Shown one piece after another: positions 37,471-49,300 of a DNA stretch of 64,000 bases; within the stretch, counting starts at the first letter, position 1; each line of letters starts with the position of its first letter. Source of the stretch: Patiria miniata (Eukaryota > Echinodermata > Asteroidea > Valvatida > Asterinidae). The notes beneath the pieces are model-generated. The model was not told the origin of the DNA. It searched no databases and worked only from the letters and a program-made list of their open reading frames with translations. The position numbers were made by a program, and so were the translations under genes. The stretch is taken from contig NW_024037070.1 of assembly GCF_015706575.1 (NCBI RefSeq), positions 3,777,874-3,841,873 on the forward strand, in the 5' to 3' direction.

Positions 37471-38781
37471 TTAACGCTGTATAAATTTTTCATTGCACTT
37501 TCAGGTTTTTTTTTAACCAATCTGTCTACTGTTTCGAGCTGTATTTGTCTATATGCTCATCCGAGTATCAGAACGAGTAATAAAATGACATTGAACATTT
37601 GCATGGTGTGAAATATGTCTGTGTCGAATCGATTTTCGTTTGCATTTTATACGCCGACTAGATTGCCGTCTGCTTCATGTCATTGTAATGCATCCGTCAC
37701 TAAGACAGCTAGCTGCGGCTTTCTTCCTGTATCCTGATTCGACACAGTTATAGATTTATGTCGTATACATGGTGTTTTTTAATTCCAACGTGTGAGTCCT
37801 TTTACGTATTATATTGTTTGCTGTGAATTATAACTTCCACTCCACCTCACAAACAATCCTCCCTATTCCACTTCGCTTTATATATTAATATGAAATGTGA
37901 TACTGAATATTAACTAGATAAAATTGTTACTGAGTTTAACTTTGAAAAATAATCGTGTTTTCATAATTCACGCCACGACGACACCTAATAGAAAAACAAA
38001 CGCTGATGTAAACCACAGCCAGGCACCAGACTATTCCTAATTTGCATACGTGTGTAAGATTATTGAACATGCCAATGATCCAATGGTGAGAGAGCAGGTG
38101 GGAGCGTACTGCTCGACACCATGGGAACGAGGTTGGTACAGCTCTCGTTTTAGCACACCGTGTACTGGCTACAAATATTTCTTTGCACCTCGGTATATAA
38201 GCGTACATTATTTTGTAGAACATGTCACGTGAAGAGCTATGGCTTATATTCCCTAGCGACAAGTGTGGTTTCGTTGTAGCCTGCTGCTTTAAATCACTGG
38301 TCGGAATGTTGTATTATGGTTCGAATCGAGAATTTTACATTATTATTATTATTATTATTAATGTTAATGATAACAAAAACTTTAAACAACTTACTGAGCT
38401 CAGTAATCAGTTGACCAATCGATAACCTCCACCCGTCGCAATGTACAAACTTCACCAGTTATCTTGTTTACGCATTCCGGTTTAAAGGACACAAAATGCG
38501 AATATTCCGGAGTGCACCAGACGTTCGCCAAACATTATACTCAAACACACCGAAGCGAGACCGGAATTAACCCAAGCATAAATTAAGTAGGGTCGCCTGC
38601 TATTCAACTTGAACGTGACACATGTACGCGGTGACTCAACAGATCATGCTTGCGTATAATGTGCAAGGCAAATAATCAGAAAACCAGTGGCTATCATCGT
38701 CAAATTTAGCCCAAAGATATGATGTTTCCCCACTAAACACTTAAACATTGTCCAAGCACGTACGCGCATTAATAATTAATA

Positions 38782-39425
38782 CAGGGTGAGTCAAAAAAAA
38801 GCGGAACCCAAACCCCCAAAAATGTATTTCATATTTTAAAAAATATGTAGCACCCAAAATAATAATGACTGGAAAGCCAATTTCAAAAGATACTTTTATA
38901 TGAAAAAAATATTGAAATTGCTCAATCCGTTCGAAGAATATCACCATTTAAACGCAATGAACCTAAAACCTAATTTATTGTGTGTTATTGTGTGTTTTGG
39001 AATAACACAAAAAATGACACAGAATACTTGCTTCAACAACTGTCACCAGCTGTAGCACACAATATTTTGATTAACAACCCTGGTTAGGCAAGCAATATAA
39101 TTTAGAAAATCTACTTTTTTAAAAGACAGGCCTTCAAAGGTCTTTGTAGCATAATATTAACGTTTAAACTAGGATTTCATCGCTGGTGATGTTTGAAGAC
39201 AATTGTGACGACGATTGTTGAAATCGCATTTTTTGGACGAGACTGGTTTTAGAGTTGTGTGTAAATGGTGATTTTTTTAACTGATTGACCAATTTCAGTA
39301 ATGTTTTCATCCAAAAGTAGCTGATGCAATTGGCTTTCCAGTCATTATTATTTTTGGTGCTACATATTTTTTAAATATGAAATATAATTTGGGGGCTTGG
39401 GTTCCGCTTTTTTTGACTCACCCTG
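38782..39425. mobile_element. Mariner-like non-autonomous element
   Basis: The ends CAGGGTGAGTCAAAAAAAAG and CTTTTTTTGACTCACCCTG begin long inverted arms (over 90 bp, including 'aatgactggaaagcc'). TA flanks both sides (38780-38781 and 39426-39427), and unit 1 has the empty TA near 13329. The 644-bp length leaves no room for a transposase. The right half recurs at 56050-56450 at the start of unit 3. Confidence 0.88.
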
Positions 39426-41629
39426 TAATATTTCTCATCTTTGAAATTCCCCGCACGCAATGTATGTGTAAAAGTTCGGGTCAGTGTATATTTTGCTAGT
39501 CATGTACGTGTATCACGTGAGTCTGACATTAAAGGGTTCATGAGATGAATTTTTCTCAAGAAACATTTTGTGAAACTCTCTAATCCTCTTAAATATATGA
39601 AGAGTATTCGACATCCCTTTTTGGTCAATTTGATTGAAAAGTACACTTCTTTGAATCATTTACATTTGTCCATGCTCTTCCGGACGCTAAGGTTGCCGTT
39701 GCTGTGAAGTTCTTCCAGGAAGCCACTGTTCAGTTTTATAGGTTTTCTGTTCAGAATTTGAACCCAAACAATTATTCGTTGAAAACGTTTGTGAGGTCTG
39801 CTCATTGGCTTACTGCCATGTGAAACAATAACGAATTGCCAAAGTAAAGAATAATTACGACAGCAAAACATCTAAACACTGGCAACTTTTGATGCTGAAA
39901 TAGCCAAGACGCATAGCAACCAATAAAAATATCAGAAGCAAAAAAGTAAGACTCGCAACTATGGTTTGATTTGTTTACAAACGTTAAAATTAAGATTTAT
40001 TCAATGCTCTCACATTTGTTTTATTTCGTATTCATTGCATCGATATTTCTAACAGTAAAATGACAATATGAAAAGACAAGTAAACATAGTATTGAGTTGC
40101 TCTACCCGTAGCCGCTGTACTCTTTGTTTCCCAACGAATTCTCAATATATGTGTTATTTGAACTGAAAAGAAGTTATTTTTTGTTATTTTCTTATTATCA
40201 TTTATTTGGGACGTTTTCAATCGTCGGAAATATGTTTTTGTTTTAGGTTACTTTCGCGTCCATATTAAGCGCACAAAAAGATACACCTAAATTATTGTCA
40301 GGTCTAAAATACCTCAAAATTCGTTGAGTAAATGATTCAAATAATCGTGGGTGTATTTTTTTTGTCGATTTCTCGTTCAGAAGGGAATAACATTTGTATT
40401 GCTAAGAAAATATACATTTATGCCGACTGATTTGAAAGCAAATTTTATTTTCGGGGTGAAACTCGAAAACAGTTCGGGAGAGTAACATTAAACAGTCCTT
40501 GAAGTGAAAATCCACAATGCAACTATTGTTTGTGCCTGAACGAGGTTTTAAGGAACAGTGGCATACGGGGTTTCATTTTTCCAACTGTGCCTTTATACAC
40601 ACAAGCCGTGAAATTTACCAATGAAAAATTAGTTTTAACAGAAAAAATGAAATGCATAGAATTGTTAAAACATGTATAAAATAAAATAAAATTAAGAAAA
40701 AATTAAAAATACAAACCAAAAACAAATTAGGGAAGACTTTACCATGTATTGGATCTAACCAAATTTGCATAGATATATACAAGAGCCTCCACTTCAATCT
40801 CTTTCCTCGATTTTTGTATTGTTTTTAAACATCACTTTTAACCTACACAAAACTTATAATATGACGTCAAGCTCAATGGATATCTTTTAAAAACAACTTA
40901 AGTTCCCATCGTACATTTGAAGTAAATCATTGCATTACATTAATTTTGTGTGCCTTCCCTGCGAAACTCAGAGACTTTTCTTAATTAGCTCGTAGAACCA
41001 TTTGCAATATCAACATTGAATGTCCACTAATTTTTAGATGTATCTATAAAATAATGATCTATCATTCTACCAAAAACGTCTGAATCCCAAACAAAAAGTA
41101 CAGTAAGTTGTTTACTGTCGTTGAGAGACAGTGTTGATTGTAAACAACTATGTGGAGTTCGTCCGCTGAATAATTACACATCCGATATTAATCGTTGCGT
41201 GATTTGAACATTAAAATGGGTCATTCTAATCCGTTACATTTTGACACTGAATACTAACCACAAACTTGAAACGCCTGAAAAAAAAAACGCATTCTAAGCA
41301 ATTCTGTAGGATCAAAATATGTTGAATAGTTCGCAATGTAAAATATTATTTTAACCATTATACTATGCATTATTTTAACTATTACGAAAAGGGCAGATTT
41401 TGCTTACAATGAAAATACAAATCAAACTACGTACTTTTAAATGATATATAAAACACCAAAAATCTACTGATACCACCAACTGTGTATGGAATTACAGTAT
41501 AGTGTATAAAATAGTACATATAATATACGTCGGGGTCCCAAACAATAAGTGCAAAGTATTTTACAGTCATTGAGACTAAATACCTTTGGTATGTGGAGTT
41601 CGTTACTGAATACCTACATGAAGTCAGAT

Positions 41630-41794
41630 CATGGGCGTCGCGAAGGGGGGGGGGGGGGGGGGGGGCAAGGGGGGTACTTCCCCCCCCCCTCCGGAAAAAT
41701 GACAAATTGAGAATATAATGAAACAGTTCAGGAATTTTGGGGAAAAAATTGCTTCGGCACCCCCCCCCTTGGAAAAATCCTGGCGACGCCCATG
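41630..41794. mobile_element. G-rich hAT-like MITE, unit 2 copy
   Basis: The ends CATGGGCGTCGCGAAGGGG and CTGGCGACGCCCATG invert on each other. The flanks are AGTCAGAT and TGTCAGAT (8 bp, one mismatch). It contains a run of more than 20 G. The same insertion is at 58253-58415; unit 1 has the single target TGTCAGAT at 16038-16045. Confidence 0.88.
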
Positions 41795-43398
41795 TGTCAG
41801 ATATTAATCTGTTGCGTGATGTGAAGGTAAACAGGGATCACAATGAGGCCCCACTTGACAATGAACATTAAACATAAACTTGAAACGATATTAAAATACG
41901 CAAATAATCTCCTGGATACAATAACTCAAACCTATTGTGTAATTTATGTTGTGTTCCAAATATATGAGGTATATTTTAAATCATTTGTATCTATTATTTA
42001 TGTCATGAAATCTACATTTCACTAGGTCAAGAAAGGGATACACAGTTATAATGCCTGTCTACAGCAGTTTTCTCAAGAATATAAATTGTTATAATCTGTA
42101 AATATATAATGAATGTAAGTAAAAGATCAATATTTTAATACCATCAAATTAAATTTTGGAAATATGCTCAACAATTATATACAAACGCCGTGTAGCAATC
42201 AATTTCAAAGTTTCTTATCAAATTAAAACACGTATTATAATTGTTCCAGCTTCAAACGAAGTAACAATAACAATACATTCCATTTCTCCAAATCAACATC
42301 ATCGACTTGAATTAACAGTCTCAGATATATCTTTATACGAAAAACGCTGCTCGAGAAATGACCTCCTTTCATTGTCCATGGACCCGATTCCCGACAGTAC
42401 ATGTCATAATTTACTTGTTTGAATCATTTGGGGTGCAGTCTGATATTTACATTAGGCCCATCATTTCAGGGCTTTGTCCATTGCTGGATATACGTACATT
42501 TTGGCTATCTTCGGACGAAAAACACCTTTAATATTACTTTTGCCTTTCACTGTCGTACCGATATAAAGTACTGTTAGCACTGTAATTATTACACATCTGA
42601 CTACGCACACTCTCCTGTAAAACCAAATATACAGCCAACACAAGTTCAGACGTACTTACATAAGCTTAGTTCAGTTTTTTGATTTTCAAATATTAACGCT
42701 TCAGTTAAAATCCCAATTGTTACTTAGTGCATTTATTGTGTTTTAATTTGCAAGTAAATATTAAGTAACATTTACACTCCGGAGTTAGATTCTAAATATC
42801 TAATACTCATACAAATCTCATCTAGTTTAAAAACAAATGAGCTACTGCATATTCAATTAAACGAAACTTAGTGTGAATATCTTTTCAGATACAAGTACTG
42901 GTAAAAAGAAACTAGGCTCATACGCCTAATACGCTACGCTTTCACTATAATATTGATTATATTGTATACACCATTTTCACTTATTAGCGCCAAAAAAACA
43001 CCCGAGCACAATTTGGTTTTATTGATTGATTATTCAGTGAATAAACACAATGTAATACAGTGTTGTAATAAAATGAAAATTGGTCAGGTGCACTCTGCGC
43101 CTGTTACACGCACACGTGCGTATGTATACCACGTGACTGCCACACGCCACTCTTTCGGGGTGCGTTCGAGCGTGTTACTCTTGCTACTCCCGAGTGCAGG
43201 AAAATGTTGCGTGCGCATTACTCTCTGTGCAAGAGTATTCTCCCGGTATGACGGAGAGCATACTGAACCCGCACAAATGCCACGGTTCCTGCACATTACC
43301 TCACGTGAAGGAGTTAATCTCAAGCCAATTCTACCTTTGATTGGCGTTTGATAACTGCGTTGAGGACGCAGTTTCAGATTCTAGTCAAATCAACAAGT

Positions 43399-46300
43399 CT
43401 AACTGCTCTTTTGTTTTAAGCACTCTGGGCAGGCAATTGGTTCCTGGCCTCCCCCTACTTTGCTGCTGCCTTCCTCTAGATGGAAAACGTGACCTCGACG
43501 ACATCTCATCCATTTGCCCGCGGTAAATGACAAGGGTGTCGTAGCGCCATCATTCTTCTGCAAAGCTATGCTATGTTGACGGCAAATCTGTCTGGCTGTA
43601 TTTATCGACTCTCTTATGATCTGGAGAACACCATCATAACGGGAACAATGGCGAATTGGCTCCTTGCATTTCGGACACAGGACGTAACGAATCTGAAAGC
43701 AGCCTTTATCAATGGTGTTCTTGACAGCTGCAACCGTCCTATCCAGGGACTGCACCTGACACAGGTGCTTACAGTCTGGGAGATAGACGTACATATCCCT
43801 TAGATGAAACTGTCCTTTGGGTAAATTGATTCGAACACTCTTTTTGTCGCAGACATTGCAAAAAGGAGGGCATGGTTCACCGCACACACCAATGCAGGGA
43901 TGTTTGCATTTCAGTTTTTGGTTGCAAGGTCGGAAACATGCATTCGTCTTCAGGTATCGATGCGTGACATTGTGTTTACAAGGTGAAAATGACGTCAAAT
44001 CTTGACTGGTACGCTGTCTCAAGTCATCACGGCATCTCCTACAATCTGGTGAGCAACAGCCACCACATGAACCAGTGCAGTTGTGGCCACAGAGGAGCTG
44101 CCTGTTGCATGATTTAGGACACGGTTGGTGTTGTGTGCCCTGCTTACAGCTGTCACAATTACCAGTGCACCTATGACCACACTTAAGTACAGCACCGCAT
44201 GGAAAATTACACGGTATATGAGCAGAAGACTCTGCCTTCCAGCAAGGCATGGATTTAGTCTTGTGACCGCATGGCATCGCTTTCTGGACCACAACTTCGC
44301 ATCTTTCTCGTGGGCCTGTACGTTTTCTGTATTTTTTGGAACCTCTCGTGGCTCTCAACTTAAAGGTCCTATCCCCAGGGCATGGGTCGATGCATTTATT
44401 TGGACATGGGTGACCGCACGGAAGCACCTTCTCACATTTCTCTGTGCAGATGAACGAACTGACATCCGCGGAACAGCGAACGCTCACGTGGTGATCACAG
44501 CCCGGAAGCTTCTTTTTCACCTCTTCTTGACACTCGGTCTTAATGCCCCTAGGCGACTTCCGTATTTTTTGTGATTTTACCGGTGGACAGGGTTCACCAC
44601 ATTTATTTGGACAGTCGTGTCCGCAAGCCAGTTCCCTTTGACACTTCTCCTGACACACTGACAAAAGGTACGCCCTGACATCCCTCGGGTGCCCAAGAAC
44701 ACCCTTGAGAAAGGTTTCGTCATCCCGTTGTCTCTTCGGGCAAACTTCACTGCATTTCCTTGGACAGCGGTGGCCGCATGGAAGCACTTCCTCGCATTTC
44801 TCCTCGCACATGAACGAACTGACATCCACGGAACAGCGAACACTCACGTAGTGATCACAGCCCGGAAGCTTCTTTTTTACCTCTTCTTGACACTCATTAT
44901 ACAGGTATATTTTTATTGCTTCGACTTGTACAGGTGGACAGGGTTCACCACATTTATTAGGACATTTATGACCGCAGGGCAGCTCCCTCTCGCAACTCTC
45001 CTGACACCTTGACAAAAGGTATGCCCCCACTGCCGCAATTGATTGACGAGCTTTCGTGTAAATGGTCTTTTCATCTATTGTTTCACGCGGGCATTTTTTA
45101 TAGCATTTCCTTGGACAGCGATGACCGCAAGACAACAACTTTTCGCAGCGATCTGAGCACGGCACATCCGAAATGTCCTTGTGGCAGGGAACCCTCACGC
45201 GGTGGCCACAAGATGTGTAGGTCCTTTCCACAGGTTCGTCGCATGCTTTGACATTCATTCTAAATCTTAGATAACGGTAGTGTGACGGTAACTTAATACA
45301 AGGTATACCACAGACATTTGGACACCTATGCCCACACTCAAGCATCTTCTCACATCTTTCCTTGCACGTGTACGGATCGTCCGTAGAAGGTCCGTACATT
45401 ATTTTACCCAACTTCCTCGTATCTGGTTTTGCGCCACAGTCCATGCTAACGGTATGGCCACACTTTGGTAAAGTTCTCTCCACTTCTACTCTGCAAAACG
45501 TAGTACATGATTCCCAACACAGCTTTTCACATGGATGACCGCATTCAAGCACTCGTTCGCATTTTCCCCGACACTGTATAGTCTCTGGATCTTTATGGCA
45601 ATTCATTTCAGCCCGGTGATTACAGTTTGGCAGATCTCTCCAAACTCTCACTTTGCAATTATACTCGCCGGGTTGTTTACCACAATCCATGCGAACAGTG
45701 TGGCCACACTTGGTCAGTGTCCTGTCGACTCGAATTTTACAATACGCAGTACATAGATCACCGCAAGCATTTCTACATGAGTGACCACATGGCAGAGTTC
45801 GCTCGCACTTTTCAGGACAGTTCTCCAGGCAGATTTCACCACACAGTTCTCGACACTGATGCTGACTATCATGGCACAACCTTCGACACGGCTTAGGGCA
45901 TGTGATACTATCATATTCATGACAGGAAACTTGGATCACGTGACCGCAATCAGACATCGTTTTGGTAAGTTCCACAAAACATTTACACTCTTTGTAGCAT
46001 TCAAGCGGACATGGATGATGTCGGTCACATATTCTTACGCATGGCTTTTTGCACTTGTATTCCTTATGGTCGTTATCAAAGCCATGACAGATTAAAGTAC
46101 AAGCATGACCACAAGGAAGCCGATACTCGCAAGGTACATCACAACCCCCAAGAGGAACTTTTTCCGCGAAATCCTTCTTCGAGGTGACCTGTGTGATTTT
46201 GTTGGGATGATTTCGGCAGACCAATGGCAATGAGGTACCAATCCGGTTATCAGCCTCCAGAGTAGCTAAGATGTTCTCCCACAGCTTTGCCTTCTTCAAG

Positions 46301-49300
46301 ATGCTCCCGTTGCCAATGCAGTAAAATCCCATCCGGGCCCTTGACAGCGCAACGCAGACACGATTTGAAGTGCGCAGAAACCCGATGGATTCTTCCTTGT
46401 TGCTTCGTACCAGAGACAAAAGAATGATGTCATTCTCTTCTCCTTGGAAATTGTCTACAACACAAACTCTAACTCCTTCAAAGGTTGCCTTATCCATAAG
46501 ACGCATGAAGCAGAACTTTTGTCCTGTGTAAGCAGTGAGTATGGTGATCTGAGAGTGGTCGTAGCCCTGTTGTAATAAGTATTTGCATAATCCAACCAGA
46601 AACTTTGCTTCGTATTGATTCGATTTGGTTTTGCTGTCGTCACTTTTACTTTCAAGGTGTTGATGAGCGATGAAGAACATGTTATGCGCCACTCCCCTGA
46701 CGTTGTCCATTTTCAAAACAGATTCATCGTCAGAGAGATTCCTGTAGAAGTGTTTCTTCATCAGATATGAGATTTCAGGCCTCATTCGGTGTTGGTGACT
46801 GAGCGATCGACAAGGCATACCATTGTTGATCATTCTCTCGAACAGAGAGGTGTCCAAGTTGAACTGCTTCGCCAGGCGGTAGACAGTTGGGTTTGGCTTC
46901 AGCTGCTGATGGTCTCCGATCAGAATGAGATGCTGACATTTTTCAGTCAGGGTAGTGATGATGTGAGCCTCAAGAACTTCAGCAGCCTCCTCCACTACTA
47001 CGATACTGGGACAAAGACGCTGCAACACAGCCCGACATTTAGCTGCCCCCGTGGTCGTCATGCCAATAACCTTTGCCTCTTGGAGAATTTCGAGATTTTC
47101 GTCTCTATTCATAGCATCCAACTTTTCGGAAAGGTCGCTATACACCTGACGTTGCTCTTGGAGTTTTGTCTTGTGATCATCTAAAAACCTTTTAACCCAA
47201 AGTCTGTACAAACGCCAGCGATCCAGAATATTCAGAAACCAGACACGTTCAACGCTGCTAGCCTCCTCGTCAGTCATCACATCGGGCTTTTGAAGCTCCA
47301 CAACCGGTTCCACATCACGATTTCTGCCACAGCGTTTGATGCATCTTGGATCATATGCAGAACTTTCATGATAAGTCTGTTGCTTAATGCATTGTTGACG
47401 TTCTTCTTGTATTGTAATGTCTTCGTCCATCTCATCGACTTGACGCTCCATCTGAATCCGTCGCCCCTCATCCTCCACCTGGATATGCTCATTTACTTCA
47501 ATGACGCCCAGCCAGTTCAAAAGCTTCTGCGGATCTTCTCGTGGTTCCTGACCTCGCTGGCGTTGTATCAAAAGAGCTTCGTATTCCGAACGACTCATGT
47601 ACCTTTGTAGTGCCCAAACGTTCAAAAGGACCTTGGTAGGTAGTTCAATTTTTAAAACCAAAGATTGAATTACCTTAGTTGTTGCTTGCAGGTGCATTTC
47701 TACTTCTCTTGGATCTTTCCAACCCCTCCGTCCTCGGCTTCTCCCTTGGAAAGCACCTTTTTGCAAACTTAAAGCTTGTAACTGCTTGGAAAGGTCATCA
47801 TGAATCTGGAGTTGCCTTTGATGTTCCACTTTGTGATCTTCCAAATACCTCTTTACCCATAACCTGTATAGACGCCAGCGATCTAAGATCTTTAGAGACC
47901 AGACACGTTCAACGCTGCTAGCCTCTTCGTCAGTCATCACATCAGGCTTTTGGAGCTCCACAATCGGTTCCACATCACGATTTTTGCCACAGCGTTTGAT
48001 GTGTCTTAGATCGTATGCAGCACCATCATGATAAGTTGGCTGCTCGTTGATTTGTCGACGTTCTTCCTGTGTTGTAATGTCTTCGTCCATCTCATCGACT
48101 TGACGCTCCATCTGAATCCGTCGCCCCTCATCCTCCACCTGGATATGCTCATTTACCTCAATGACGCCCAGCCAGTTCAAAAGCTTCTGCGGATCTTCTC
48201 GTGGTTCCTGACCTCGCTGGCGTTGTATCAAAAGAGCTCCGTATTCCGAACGACTCATGTACCTTTGCAGTGCCCAAACGTTCAAGAGGACCTTGGTAGG
48301 CAGCTCAATTTTTAGATCCAAAGATTGAATTGCCTCAGTTGTTGCGTGCAGGTGCATTTCTACTTCTCTTGGATCTTTCCAACCCCTCCGTCCTCGGCTA
48401 CTCCCTTGGAAAGCACCTTTTTGCAAACTTAAAGCTTGTAACTGCTTTGAAAGGTCATCATGAATCTGGAGTTGCCTTTGATGTTCCACTTTGTGATCTT
48501 CCAAATACCTCTTGACCCATAACCTGTATAAACGCCAGCGATCTAAGATCTTTAGAGACCAGACACGTTCAACGCTGCTAGCCTCTTCATCAGTCATCAC
48601 ATCGGGCTTTTGAAGCTCCACAATCGGTTCCACATCACGATTTTTGCCACAGCGTTTGATGTGTCTTAGATCGTATGCAGCACCATCATGATAAGTTGGC
48701 TGCTCGTTGAATTGTCGACGTTCCTTCTGTGTTGTAATGTCTTTGTCCATCTCATCGACTTGACGCTCCATCTGAATCTGTCGTCCCTCATCCTCCACCT
48801 GGATATGCTCATTTACTTCAATGACGCCCAGCCAGTTCAAAAGCTTCTGCGGATCTTCTCGTGGTTCCTGACCTCGCTGGCGTTGTATCAAAAGAGCTCC
48901 GTATTCCGAACGACTCATGTACCTTTGTAGTGCCCAAACGTTCAAGAGGACCTTGGTAGGTAGTTCAATTTTTAAAACCAAAGATTGAATTGCCTCAGTT
49001 GTTGCTTGCAGGTGCATTTCTACTTCTCTTGGATCTTTCCAACCCCTCCGTCCTTGGCTTCTCCCTTGGAAAGCACCTTTTTGCAAACTTAAAGCTTGTA
49101 ACTGCTTGGAAAGGTCATCATGAATCTGGAGTTGCCTTTGATGTTCCACTTTGTGATCTTCCAAATACCTCTTTACCCATAACCTGTATAGACGCCAGCG
49201 ATCTAAGATCTTTAGAGACCAGACACGTTCAACGCTGCTAGCCTCTTCATCAGTCATCACATCGGGCTTTTGAAGCTCCACAATCGGTTCCACATCACGA

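Larger units (their letters stand above)
34498..43398. other. Intergenic region downstream of gene 3 (unit 2)
   Basis: A duplicate of the 10.7-20 kb region, with its own insertions (foldback, mariner-like, G-rich MITE). No gene was recognised apart from the orphan exon fragment. A reverse-complement AATAAA at about 43018-43023, roughly 375 bases past the gene 3 stop, is a possible polyadenylation signal, and the last ~300 bases are well conserved among units, consistent with 3' UTR. Confidence 0.65.
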
